From: Deltaproteobacteria bacterium
GTDB taxonomy: Bacteria > Myxococcota > JACPTQ01
Direction: 5' to 3'
NCBI GenBank assembly: GCA_016192705.1
Contig: JACPTQ010000055.1
Location: 21,014 to 85,013 of the forward strand
Length of the DNA: 64,000 nucleotides
Shown here: positions 25,458 through 33,950 of the stretch, piece by piece
Layout of the letters: every line of letters begins with the position of its first letter
Position numbering within the stretch: the first letter of the stretch is position 1
Position numbers and translations under genes: made by a program
Notes under the pieces: model-generated
Databases searched by the model: none
Seen by the model: only the letters and a program-made list of their open reading frames with translations
Told to the model about the DNA's origin: nothing

Positions 25458-26864
25458 TCACGACAAAGCAACAAGCTCGGGTTCAGCGATCGATGAATCT
25501 TGAGGCGAAAACCCGAGGACCGAAAAGAGCGCATCCTGAATCCCAGTGACCGTAACGACTTGAACTCCGCAGGAATCAAGTGGCGCGCCGTTTTTCGGCA
25601 ATACCGCTTTCGAAAACCCGAGTTGCGCCGCTTCGCGGAGCCGTGCCTCGACGCGCTGGCACGAGCGCACCTCGCCTGCGAGGCCGACTTCACCCCACGC
25701 AACCGTTCCAAGATCCACCGGGACGTCCAAAAGGCTCGAACAAACCGCCAGCACCACACCAAGATCCGTGGCCGGCTCCGAAATCTGAAATCCACCCACG
25801 ACGTTAACAAAAACGTCCCTGTCGCTAAGGACGAGATTCGCGCGGCGCTCAAGAACCGCGAGCAACAACGAGAGGCGAATCGGGTCGATTCCCACTGCAA
25901 GTCGTTTGGGCGGACCGTGCGACGGCGACTTCGAGACCAGCGCCTGGACCTCGACCAAAAGCGGTCGCGCGCCCTCAGCCGATGGAATCACCAAAGATCC
26001 CGCGACATGACCAGGACGCTCCGCAATGAGAGCGAGCGAAGGATTTGACACTGGCGACAGTCCACCCCCCGTCATCTCAAACATTGCAAACTCGTTCGTC
26101 GCCCCAAACCGATTCTTAACAGCGCGCAACATGCGATACCCTTTTCCCGCATCGCCCTCGAAAGTGAGGACCGTATCGACGATGTGCTCAAGAACCTTGG
26201 GCCCCGCGACCGACCCGTCCTTGGTTACGTGCCCCACGACAATCACGGCAATTCCCGTCGATTTCGCGAGCCGCACCAATCTACCCGCAATTTCGCGAAC
26301 TTGCGTAACGCCACCCGATGCCCCCGGCACCCGCTCACTCACCAACGTCTGAATAGAGTCGACAAGGAGCAGATGGGGGCGCTCGGCCGCAACCGTCGCC
26401 AAGATTCGTTCAACGTCGGTCTCCGCGAGCAAAAAGAAACCGGGCGCACGGATCCCCAACCGCTCGGCCCGCGCGCGAACCTGGGCCGCAGATTCCTCGC
26501 CCGAAACGTAAAGAGTTTTCGCGGGAGTTGCGGCAATTCCGGCCCCGATTTGAAGGAGAAGCGTCGACTTCCCGATGCCCGGCTCACCGGTTAAAAGCGA
26601 CACCGAACCCAACGTTAGGCCGCCGCCAAGCACAGCATCGATTTCCGGTGATGCTGTTGAAAGACGTTCCCCTTCATCTTCGGCGCACCCGTCGAGTGCG
26701 GCGACATCCACAGGCGCCGCGGGCCCGGCATCATGACGAGCTCCCGCGCACTCCTCCGAGAAGCTATTCCACGCCTCACAATGCGGGCACCGGCCCTGCC
26801 ATTTCGGCGACACCACGCCGCAACTATCGCAGACAAAAACCTGTCGCCGCTTCATGTCCGACAT
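25458..26864 (-). CDS. radA: DNA repair protein RadA
   Basis: 468 residues. The N-terminal C4 zinc finger is CDSCGVVSPKWQGRCPHCEA. The RecA-like core has Walker A GEPGIGKST, Walker B in LLLVDSIQTL, and the RadA-specific KNRFG motif. The C-terminal Lon-like domain ends in FSVLGFSP. RadA is a hexameric helicase that promotes branch migration during recombination. Start ATG 26864 lies 60 nt beyond the ssb stop; the two form the end of a minus-strand maintenance operon. Confidence 0.96.
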   Translation of the reverse strand: MSDMKRRQVFVCDSCGVVSPKWQGRCPHCEAWNSFSEECAGARHDAGPAAPVDVAALDGCAEDEGERLSTASPEIDAVLGGGLTLGSVSLLTGEPGIGKSTLLLQIGAGIAATPAKTLYVSGEESAAQVRARAERLGIRAPGFFLLAETDVERILATVAAERPHLLLVDSIQTLVSERVPGASGGVTQVREIAGRLVRLAKSTGIAVIVVGHVTKDGSVAGPKVLEHIVDTVLTFEGDAGKGYRMLRAVKNRFGATNEFAMFEMTGGGLSPVSNPSLALIAERPGHVAGSLVIPSAEGARPLLVEVQALVSKSPSHGPPKRLAVGIDPIRLSLLLAVLERRANLVLSDRDVFVNVVGGFQISEPATDLGVVLAVCSSLLDVPVDLGTVAWGEVGLAGEVRSCQRVEARLREAAQLGFSKAVLPKNGAPLDSCGVQVVTVTGIQDALFSVLGFSPQDSSIAEPELVALS

Positions 26865-26924
26865 CCTCCCGAAACAATCCTCAGGTAACTGTAGTTCGTG
26901 AAATCGTTGGGAGCACCAAGTCCT

Positions 26925-27383
26925 TTATGCCGCTTTCCGGGGCGCAAGCCCCTCGCGAGGCGACCCTTCAAAGAGATCTCGACTCTCGCCCAACGGGGTC
27001 TGGGCTTTGGCCTTCGGCACAGCGACACCTGATTGCGTCTCAACACGCCGAACCCCTTTCCCATCAAGCATTCGAATGACGTCCCCCACGATCTCCGTTG
27101 TGCGATGCTTCTTCCCGTCCTTATCGATCCATTCACTTGTCCGAATCCGCCCTTCAACATAAACGAGCGACCCCCGCTTGAGGTAATCGCGCGAAATCTC
27201 CGCGAGGCGCCCGAACAACGTTATGCGGTGCCACTCCGTCCGTTCCTTGCGCTCGGCTCCCGAACCACTCCACTCATTTGTCGCAACCCGAAGCTGCGCA
27301 ATGGGCGCTCCCGCCTTTGTTGCTCGCATTTCAGGATCAAACCCGAGCCGCCCCAAAATCAGTGCCTTGTTCACGTCTGACAT
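26925..27383 (-). CDS. ssb: Single-stranded DNA-binding protein (short-tail paralogue)
   Basis: 152 residues from ATG 27383, preceded by GAGGAGG. The OB-fold is clear: VNKALILGRLGFDPEMRATK, LRVATNEWSGSGAERKERTE, WHRITLFGRLAE and YVEGRIRTSEWIDKDGKKHR. The C-terminus (EGLAPRKAA) lacks the acidic DDDIPF-type tip used to bind partner proteins, so this may be a specialised SSB rather than the main one. The frame is open back to 27560 through two palindromic repeats, but that part is low in coding character. Confidence 0.9.
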   Translation of the reverse strand: MSDVNKALILGRLGFDPEMRATKAGAPIAQLRVATNEWSGSGAERKERTEWHRITLFGRLAEISRDYLKRGSLVYVEGRIRTSEWIDKDGKKHRTTEIVGDVIRMLDGKGVRRVETQSGVAVPKAKAQTPLGESRDLFEGSPREGLAPRKAA

Positions 27384-27522
27384 CGTCTCGTCCTCCTCGT
27401 TCACGAGCATCCGCAATTGCGCGGCGCCGGCACCAACGACGGAAAGCGAGGACTGTGCCATCACAGCACCACTCAAAAACCCAAGAAAACGTGCGATCCC
27501 TGATCGCTCGGGCGCGTCCCAT

Positions 27523-27558
27523 GAGCGATATTCGCTCAACGCCGAGCGATATTCGCTC
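27523..27558 (-). promoter_or_regulatory. Tandem 18-nt repeats, each a palindrome, upstream of ssb
   Basis: On the minus strand GTTGAGCGAATATCGCTC occurs twice, 21 bp apart start to start, i.e. two helical turns. Each contains GAGCGA-N3-TCGCTC. They lie 140-175 nt upstream of the ssb start and just after the stop of the ExbD-like gene. Two operators on one helix face is the likely reading; the regulator is unknown. Confidence 0.55.
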
Positions 27559-27576
27559 AACCGACTTCAATTCTTG

Positions 27577-28314
27577 CTAACGAAAGAGGCCGGGACGAAA
27601 CACCGCTTGCGAGAACCCGAGCGCCCGCGCGCACGCCCGCACCTTCAGCATCTCCCGAAACGAAATCGCGTCTTCAGCCATGATCGCGAGGTTCTGCTCG
27701 CTCGAAAACACTTCGCGAATCGACCTGAGCGCGCCAATCCACTCTCGTCCCGTGGCCTTCAGATGCTGCGCAATCCGCCCGCTCGGGTGCGTGTACACCG
27801 CGTACCCGCGACGCGTCAGCCAAATCGTCGGGTACGCCGACCACTTGATCCCTCGATGCCGCGCAAGCGACTTCACGATCACCTTCGAAACCGAAACAAG
27901 ACCTCCGTCACCAGCGTGTCCGCACCCGCTGCCGCAACCGCCCCCGCTTCCGCTACCGCATCCCCGTCCGATCCCCTCCACATGAACCCGGTCGGCCCCC
28001 GCAAGCTCCAGCGTCACCATCGCCCTCGCCACGACGCCCCACGCGACCCCCGGCTCCGCGCGCATCTCGGCCGTCACAATTTCGCCCACGCCCCGCATCG
28101 CCTCGCGTGCCGCACGAAAAACCGGCCGCGCCACCTCATCCAGCCGTCGAACAACAAGCCCCTCGAGCTCACCCGCGCCCAGCCGCCCCGCGTCGAGCCC
28201 CACCACGCGCGAGCCTTGCCACGTCACCGCGCTCTTCGACACCTCAACGACCGGCGCCGCACCGAACACCGCCGCGGCCGTTACAAGAAACGCCCCGCCC
28301 GACGCCAGCATCAC
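27577..28314 (-). CDS. ExbD-like periplasmic domain protein, two half-repeats
   Basis: 245 residues. N-terminal hydrophobic helix (about 4-20). Residues 60-115 contain GVAWGVVARAMVTLELAGAD followed by RVHVEG, and residues 200-242 contain NLAIMAEDAISFREMLKVRA then CARALGFSQAVFR. Both fit the ExbD/TolR periplasmic pattern 'aD..vpy..vv.vmd.ar.aGf..v.l'. Between them lies a Gly/Cys-rich insert (GRGCGSGSGGGCGSGCG). The classical ExbD membrane Asp motif is absent. It may be a motor-accessory protein. Overlaps the upstream gene by ATGA. Confidence 0.65.
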   Translation of the reverse strand: MMLASGGAFLVTAAAVFGAAPVVEVSKSAVTWQGSRVVGLDAGRLGAGELEGLVVRRLDEVARPVFRAAREAMRGVGEIVTAEMRAEPGVAWGVVARAMVTLELAGADRVHVEGIGRGCGSGSGGGCGSGCGHAGDGGLVSVSKVIVKSLARHRGIKWSAYPTIWLTRRGYAVYTHPSGRIAQHLKATGREWIGALRSIREVFSSEQNLAIMAEDAISFREMLKVRACARALGFSQAVFRPGLFR

Positions 28315-29825
28315 GCGCTCACGTGCTCAACGTCTTTCGCCGACTTTGGAAGAATTGCGCGAAGCGCGCGCCGGAGCACACTCTGACCCGCATCGCCAGA
28401 AGCGCCTTCGCCTTTGACCACGCAAAGCCGACCTCGTCCAAACCGAAACTCGTCAAACACGTCGTTCGTCGCCACACTCCGCTTGAGCGCCGCGCGGAAC
28501 TCACCGAACGGCTTAAGCGCCGCCGAAAGCCACGGAACGCGCAGTCCAACCACCACAGTCCGCCCATCCCGCACAAGCGCGTCGATCACCCGCCACGTCC
28601 CGACCGAAATGAAATCGAACGTCGGCACAACGACCAGCGCCGCCTCGACACGGCGAATCGCGGCAACCGACGCCTCGACCTCGACCCACGGCACGCCACA
28701 CGCCGCAAAGGCCGACGCCCAGCCCGCGCGCGCCTCTCGCGTCGCCGCCGGAACATCGTCCAAGAACCCGAACTCATCCCAACGCATTCCGTTTGATTCC
28801 GCATCGCCTGCGGCCGGCACCGCGACACCTGAGCGCGTCGATATCCACTCAAGGCGTGCGTACTCTCGCGGCATAGCGAAAGCCACGCGGCCCCCCATCG
28901 CCGAATCTCCAGTCTCCGGCGCGCCCTCAATCGCAACATGGTCAAAGAATCGTCGCAATTCCTCGAGCGAAACCGGCACCGCCGCATCCGAGACGACGCA
29001 GGCCCATTTGACGTCACCCCTCGTCAGCGCGGCGCCCTCAAGGGTCTTGGCAAAAGCCTCCTTGAGCCGCACTGCGCCCCATAAGCGGTAATACTCTTGG
29101 TAGGCGGCCCAATCAAAATGCGCAGGAAGGTCGCCAGGCGCGCGCGGCACGAACTCGGTTGGCGGCACCACGGACGAAAACGTCGCGTACGTTGTGCCGT
29201 ACTCGTCGTTGAGCTCGCGAATGTCACCATAACGACCCTCGAGAAACGTCCAATAGAGCGCCCGCGAAGCCGGGTGATAGTCCGCGTCGAATGGGCCAAG
29301 GGCTGCGAGCGCCCGAAGAACGCCGCCGCAATCGACCGTCACACGAAGTCCCGCCGAAATCGCCTCCGACGCAACAGCGCCCACGGCATCGAGGAACGCC
29401 GTGCGCTCACGAAGACCTTCAGTCGACGCCGCCGACGGCACGAACCGCGTCGCGTCGCCAGGGACTCGAACCAGCGCACCCCGAGCGTCCTCGGCAAAAA
29501 GCGACCGCCGCGCCCCAAGACGCGCCGGCAGATCGATTGGCACCGCGCGGCTGCCGCCGATTCGCAAACAGATGCGAGCCCCGCGCGCCCGACCGAGGTC
29601 AAGGAGGCGCCTCAGCCCAAGTGAGCCGGTCGAAAAATCGAAACGCCCCGGCGCCACCTCATGCGTGACCCACGAAACCGGGAGCACAACGAGGCCACGA
29701 TTCCCCTTGGACGTGGCGTCGAGCGTTGCGCCCCAAAGCGATGAATCGACGGTTGAATAGACAAACTCATTGGACCAGTCGCCGGCCAAGTCGTTACCGC
29801 CATTCCTTGCGGCGGCCTTCGTCAT
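28311..29825 (-). CDS. GH42-like (beta-galactosidase-type) TIM-barrel protein, probably non-catalytic
   Basis: 504 residues, no signal peptide. Residues 47-90 (LPVSWVTHEVAPGRFDFSTG, LRRLLDLGRARGARICLRIG) resemble the first barrel strands of GH42/GH35 enzymes, and TFLEGRYGDIRELNDEYGT (193-211) strongly resembles the GH42 stretch 'F..WL..kYg.i..LN.aWgT'. Just before it, the strand that should end in Asn-Glu reads VTVDCGG, so the acid/base Glu seems missing. The second half has a Rossmann-like segment (ALVVVPTFDFISVGTWRVID) like the GH42 trimerisation domain. It overlaps both neighbours by 4 nt. Confidence 0.65.
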   Translation of the reverse strand: MTKAAARNGGNDLAGDWSNEFVYSTVDSSLWGATLDATSKGNRGLVVLPVSWVTHEVAPGRFDFSTGSLGLRRLLDLGRARGARICLRIGGSRAVPIDLPARLGARRSLFAEDARGALVRVPGDATRFVPSAASTEGLRERTAFLDAVGAVASEAISAGLRVTVDCGGVLRALAALGPFDADYHPASRALYWTFLEGRYGDIRELNDEYGTTYATFSSVVPPTEFVPRAPGDLPAHFDWAAYQEYYRLWGAVRLKEAFAKTLEGAALTRGDVKWACVVSDAAVPVSLEELRRFFDHVAIEGAPETGDSAMGGRVAFAMPREYARLEWISTRSGVAVPAAGDAESNGMRWDEFGFLDDVPAATREARAGWASAFAACGVPWVEVEASVAAIRRVEAALVVVPTFDFISVGTWRVIDALVRDGRTVVVGLRVPWLSAALKPFGEFRAALKRSVATNDVFDEFRFGRGRLCVVKGEGASGDAGQSVLRRALRAILPKSAKDVEHVSA

Positions 29826-30676
29826 GGCCTCGCGGCGGACGGAATTCGCGCTCGAAGCACCACAGAGTCGCCATCGCTCGACACGGTCGCGCCCTCTACA
29901 AACGGCTTCGCGAGCTTCACCTCGGGGCGATCGCTCGGCGCCAGCATGAATCCGAGCTTCACAACTTGCAGCATTCCCTGAATATACTCCGCAAGCCGCC
30001 GCGCACTTGCGGGATCCGCCTTCGCGACAACCTCAACAATGAGCTCGCTCCCAAGCGCCGCGGTCACAACGAGTGCGCGAATCGCTTGCACCGCGTCGGT
30101 GACCTCGCGCGGCAACGGAATCATGCCCCCAATCGATTTTCCGATGTCGTTCCAACCTTTGAAAACGAACCGCACCGACTTGTCAGCGTGCTCACGAAGC
30201 GCGTCGATAAGCGGCGAACGCTCCTTTCGCGTCGACGCCGCCATCGCGCGCAGCGTCACCCCGGCCGAGCCAGCGACGAGAAACCCTTTCTCCTTGGCGA
30301 TTTCCCAGTTTCCGGGCCCCGTCGTTGGCAACTTAACGCCATCACCCGGCTGCATGACAAGCCCCGCGCCGCCCCCCGACAAAAAAAAGATCGTGACGGG
30401 CTTCGTCCCGACGCGTTTCTTTAAGTCGGCAACCGAAATCCCCCCAAGATCGACCCGTGGGTTTGCGAGCAACGCCGCGACGAGCGGGTGATCGAGAACC
30501 TTGGGGTCGACTTCGCCAACCCCAATGGCGTCCGCAGGTACGTAACGGAGCGCGCCGAGACCCGCGGCCCCCGTGCCGCGCCCGCCCGACGTCGCCGCGC
30601 AGCCGAATGGACATAGACCGATGAACGAGCCAAGCGCAGCGAGTCGAAAAATCGTCGCGCCCAAACCGACTTTCAT
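29822..30676 (-). CDS. Predicted lipoprotein of unknown function
   Basis: 284 residues. The N-terminal hydrophobic stretch ends in GLCPFGC, a fair lipobox, followed by a Gly/Thr-rich linker. The mature part has [40 protein letters not shown] and a helical middle, consistent with a two-domain alpha/beta fold, but no family is recognised. Many Myxococcota carry similar proteins starting with 'vPadA..v..vd' that resemble DUF3352-type domains; this is a loose resemblance. ATGA overlaps join it to pnp upstream and the GH42-like gene downstream. Confidence 0.72.
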   Translation of the reverse strand: MKVGLGATIFRLAALGSFIGLCPFGCAATSGGRGTGAAGLGALRYVPADAIGVGEVDPKVLDHPLVAALLANPRVDLGGISVADLKKRVGTKPVTIFFLSGGGAGLVMQPGDGVKLPTTGPGNWEIAKEKGFLVAGSAGVTLRAMAASTRKERSPLIDALREHADKSVRFVFKGWNDIGKSIGGMIPLPREVTDAVQAIRALVVTAALGSELIVEVVAKADPASARRLAEYIQGMLQVVKLGFMLAPSDRPEVKLAKPFVEGATVSSDGDSVVLRARIPSAARP

Positions 30677-32775
30677 TGGCGGGCTTCCTCATGCGCCTTG
30701 GCCGCCATCGCCTCGCGCCGCGACAGCCGAATCTTCCCGTCGCGGTCGACGTTAATGACCTTCACGAGCGTCTCATCGCCCTCACGCAGCACGTCCGTCA
30801 CCTTCGCAACGCGCTTTGTGTCGAGCTCCGAGATGTGGCACATCCCGTCGATCCCCGGCAAAATCTCGATAAACGCCCCGAAATCCGCAATGCGCCGCAC
30901 CGTCCCGAGGTAGGTCTTACCGACCTCCGCCTCCTGCGTGAGGCTCTTGATAATCCTCAGCGCCTTCTCAGCCGCGATGCCGTCGGCCGACGCGATCTTC
31001 ACGGTTCCGTTGTCCTCGACGTCGATGACACACCCCGTCTCCTCGATGATTCCGCGAATCACCTTGCCGCCCGGCCCGATCACCGACTTGATCTGCTCGG
31101 GCTTAATCTGCACGGTCACGATGCGAGGCGCCGTCGCCGACAGCTCGGGTCGCGGCGCCGCAATCGCTTCCGCCATCTTGCCCAAAATGTGAAGCCGCCC
31201 ATCGCGCGCCTGATAAAGCGCCTGCTCGAGCACCGCACGCGACACGCCCCCAACCTTGTTGTCCATCTGCAGCGCGGTCACGCCGTCCTTCGTGCCGCAC
31301 ACTTTGAAGTCCATGTCGCCCAAGTGGTCTTCGTCGCCCAAAATATCCGACAAAACCGCCATGCGGTCGCCTTCTTTGATAAGGCCCATCGCAATCCCCG
31401 CAACGGGCGCTTTGACCGGCACGCCGCAATCCATGAGCGACAAACTTGCGCCGCAGACCGACGCCATCGAGCTCGACCCGTTCGATTCCAAAATTTCCGA
31501 CACGATGCGGACGGTGTACGGAAACGCCCCGTAGTCGGGCATCACGCGCGAAATCGCCCGCTCGGCAAGCGCCCCGTGCCCAATCTCGCGCCGCCCCGGC
31601 GATCGCAGCGGCTTCACCTCGCCGACCGAAAACGGCGGAAAGTTGTAATGCAGCATGAATCGCTTTGTGTGTTCGCCGGTCAAAAGTTCGATCCGCTGCT
31701 CATCCTGGCTCGTTCCGAGCGTCGTCGTCACGATCGCCTGCGTCTCACCGCGCTGAAACAGCCCCGACCCATGGGTCCGCGGCAAAAGGCCCACTTCGCA
31801 CGTGATCGGCCGAATATCTTTCGTCCCGCGTCCGTCGATCCGCCGCCCCTCGGCCAAAATCATCTCGCGCACGTAGTGCTTCTTGAAGCTGTCGATCGCC
31901 CCCGCGACTTCCTTCTCACGCCCCGCGAACTCCGCCGCGAGCGCCGCTTTCGCCGCCGTCTCAACTTCGTGGAGCTTTGCGTACCGCGGAAGCTTCTCGC
32001 GAAACGCATAGGCCGCGAGGATTCCAGGCCCCGCGACCTCCTTCACTCGCTTCGCAAGCGCCTCGTCCTTGGCCGGTGGCGCGAACGCCATCTTCGGCTT
32101 CCCAACCGCCTCGCGAATCCGCTCGATAAGCGCCAAGACCGGCTGCACCGCATCGTGCCCGAAAAGCAGCGCGTCGATCATCACCTCTTCGCTGATGTTC
32201 TTGCCGCCCCCCTCGACCATGACGATCGAGTCTTTCGTTGCGACCATCGTGATGTCGATGTCGCACTCTTCGCACTCTTTATAGGTGGGGTTCGCAACAA
32301 ATCGCCCGCCGATGCGCCCGACGCGCACGCCCGCCGTCGGCCCCGCCCAGGGGATATCGCTCACGTGAAGCGCGACCGACGCGCCGATCGACGCGAGCGT
32401 GTCGGGGTTCACATCGAGGTCGGCCGACAAAACCGTCGCGATCACCTGCGTTTCGTTTTTGTACCCCTTCGGGAAAAGCGGACGAATCGGGCGATCGTTA
32501 AGCCGCGACGTCAAAACTTCCTTCTCGGTCGGGCGCCCTTCGCGCTTAAAAAAACCACCCGGGATCTTCCCAGCCGCAAACGTCTTCTCGATGTAATCGA
32601 CGGTCAGCGGGAAAAAATCGAGCCCTTCGCGCGGCTGCTTCGCCGCGCACGCCGTGACGAGAACAACGGTGTCGCCCGCCCGCACGAGCGCCGAACCGTT
32701 CGCTTGGCGCGCAAGGCGCCCCACCTCGATGACAATCTCCGTCGCCCCGAGCTTCACTGACTCTTTAACAATCAT
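30673..32775 (-). CDS. pnp: Polynucleotide phosphorylase (PNPase)
   Basis: 700 residues, the normal length. Two RNase PH domains (about 10-145 and 310-545; [53 protein letters not shown]) flank an alpha-helical domain. A KH domain with [10 protein letters not shown] and an S1 domain ([20 protein letters not shown]) follow. It degrades RNA 3'-5' using phosphate and is a core degradosome component. rpsO lies directly upstream, the ancestral order. Its stop overlaps the start of the next gene. Confidence 0.98.
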   Translation of the reverse strand: MIVKESVKLGATEIVIEVGRLARQANGSALVRAGDTVVLVTACAAKQPREGLDFFPLTVDYIEKTFAAGKIPGGFFKREGRPTEKEVLTSRLNDRPIRPLFPKGYKNETQVIATVLSADLDVNPDTLASIGASVALHVSDIPWAGPTAGVRVGRIGGRFVANPTYKECEECDIDITMVATKDSIVMVEGGGKNISEEVMIDALLFGHDAVQPVLALIERIREAVGKPKMAFAPPAKDEALAKRVKEVAGPGILAAYAFREKLPRYAKLHEVETAAKAALAAEFAGREKEVAGAIDSFKKHYVREMILAEGRRIDGRGTKDIRPITCEVGLLPRTHGSGLFQRGETQAIVTTTLGTSQDEQRIELLTGEHTKRFMLHYNFPPFSVGEVKPLRSPGRREIGHGALAERAISRVMPDYGAFPYTVRIVSEILESNGSSSMASVCGASLSLMDCGVPVKAPVAGIAMGLIKEGDRMAVLSDILGDEDHLGDMDFKVCGTKDGVTALQMDNKVGGVSRAVLEQALYQARDGRLHILGKMAEAIAAPRPELSATAPRIVTVQIKPEQIKSVIGPGGKVIRGIIEETGCVIDVEDNGTVKIASADGIAAEKALRIIKSLTQEAEVGKTYLGTVRRIADFGAFIEILPGIDGMCHISELDTKRVAKVTDVLREGDETLVKVINVDRDGKIRLSRREAMAAKAHEEARQ

Positions 32776-32821
32776 GATTTCTCCTTACTTTGGCGCCCCG
32801 TGGCAGAAACGGACGTCGGCG

Positions 32822-32852
32822 GCCCAACTCCCGAAACGGCTGGGCTCTTTTT
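32822..32852 (+). terminator. Stem-loop with T-run in the rpsO-pnp gap, oriented on the plus strand
   Basis: GCCCAAC (32822-32828) pairs with GCTGGGC (32839-32845; one G-T), followed by TCTTTTT. As an intrinsic terminator it would act on plus-strand transcripts, antisense to rpsO-pnp, although no plus-strand gene is present. On the minus strand the same stem is a candidate processing hairpin between rpsO and pnp, comparable to the RNase III site there in enterobacteria. Confidence 0.4.
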
Positions 32853-32861
32853 AACGGCCTG

Positions 32862-33131
32862 CTACTTACGGATACCGAGGTCTTGAATGACCTTGTGATA
32901 GCGGTCGATGTCCTTTTTCACGAGGTAGTTCAAGAGCCTGCGGCGCGCGCTAACGATTTTGAGAAGGCCGCGTCGCGAGTGATGGTCCTTGACGTGCGTT
33001 TGAAAATGGTGCGTGAGCCCGTTGATCCGCTCGGTCAAAAGCGCGATCTGAACTTCGGGCGACCCCGTGTCGGTCCCGTGCTTCTGATACTTCGTGATAA
33101 CTTCCGACTTTTTCTCTGCCAAGAGCGTCAT
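32862..33131 (-). CDS. rpsO: 30S ribosomal protein S15
   Basis: 89 residues, full length. Signatures are [20 protein letters not shown] and [20 protein letters not shown], ending [13 protein letters not shown]15 binds 16S rRNA early in 30S assembly. A good promoter lies 43-72 nt upstream. pnp follows on the same strand after 86 nt. Confidence 0.98.
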   Translation of the reverse strand: MTLLAEKKSEVITKYQKHGTDTGSPEVQIALLTERINGLTHHFQTHVKDHHSRRGLLKIVSARRRLLNYLVKKDIDRYHKVIQDLGIRK

Positions 33132-33173
33132 GTCTTCTAACCTTTCGCTTCCTTCATTCCTTTAGAGCGCGGG

Positions 33174-33203
33174 AGTTTAGGCCGGCGCCACCGCGAAAGT
33201 CAA
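33174..33203 (-). promoter_or_regulatory. Sigma70-type promoter for rpsO
   Basis: Minus strand: -35 TTGACT (33203-33198), 18-nt spacer, -10 TAAACT (33179-33174). Predicted start about 33167, leaving a leader of roughly 36 nt to the rpsO ATG at 33131. Confidence 0.65.
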
Positions 33204-33246
33204 CAGTGAATTCGCTGCGTTGCCGCCGCCACAGTGTGAATCCCGT

Positions 33247-33873
33247 TCACGGGACGCGGAGCACAAAAATAACGCGTTGAACCAAGTAACATTTGCAGCC
33301 GCGAATCCAGGGTGCGATGAAACGGCTTGTCAACGACATCGACTCGACGGTGAGCCCGGCGTCAGCAAAAACAGCCCGCCACGCGTCGGCCGACCGCGCG
33401 TCCTCAACGGTCGACGTTCCAAAGGCCCGCTGGTGCCCCGCGCAAAGGCAGCGGTCAAAGTGCGAGGCGATTGAATCTTCAAAGACGTAGAGGCGACGCC
33501 GCGTGACGCGCATGAGCTCTCGCACGAGTCCAAGCTGACGCGTTGCGGGAACATGGTGCAAAACGAACGCAATTATCGCGGAATCGAACGATTTCTCGGG
33601 AAATGGGATGGTGCGCCCGTCGTACACAATGCTCGCGCCGAATCGGTTTTCATTTGCGAGGTCGATGCAGGTGACGTCGATCGTCGTGTCGCTTTGCCGG
33701 AGCCACTCGGCGTTCAGCCCGTCGCCCGCGCCCAAATCGAGGAATCGTGTTTCATCCCTCGCGCGATGTCGTTCGATCGTGCGCGGCACAAGGCGATGCT
33801 GCGCGCGAAGGTAGACCGCAACGCACGCGGCAATCGCGACGCCCGCGCCGAAAACAAGGCCGACGGTTCCCAT
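33247..33873 (-). CDS. Membrane-anchored class I SAM methyltransferase
   Basis: 208 residues from ATG 33873, with GGGAGGT 8 nt upstream. The N-terminus is a membrane helix (GTVGLVFGAGVAIAACVAVY). The Rossmann core has FLDLGAGDG (motif I), VTCIDLANEN, and FDSAIIAFVLHHVP with LVRELMRVTRRRLYVFED, the Methyltransf_11 order. The C-terminal 60 residues keep the pattern of small-molecule or lipid methyltransferases. Substrate unknown; the anchor suggests a lipid-soluble one. The open frame continues to 34047 but overlaps nothing functional there. Confidence 0.8.
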   Translation of the reverse strand: MGTVGLVFGAGVAIAACVAVYLRAQHRLVPRTIERHRARDETRFLDLGAGDGLNAEWLRQSDTTIDVTCIDLANENRFGASIVYDGRTIPFPEKSFDSAIIAFVLHHVPATRQLGLVRELMRVTRRRLYVFEDSIASHFDRCLCAGHQRAFGTSTVEDARSADAWRAVFADAGLTVESMSLTSRFIAPWIRGCKCYLVQRVIFVLRVP

Positions 33874-33950
33874 GAAGCACGACCTCCCATCGTGGTTCGT
33901 AGGCTTGCGATAACGAAATCTAGAGCAAGAGGTTTGCCAGCGGCGGTCGA

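Noticed and set aside
30676-32760. Long open frame on the plus strand, antisense to pnp
   Set aside because: It is an Arg/Pro/His-rich shadow produced by GC-rich third positions of pnp, with no motif or ribosome-binding site.
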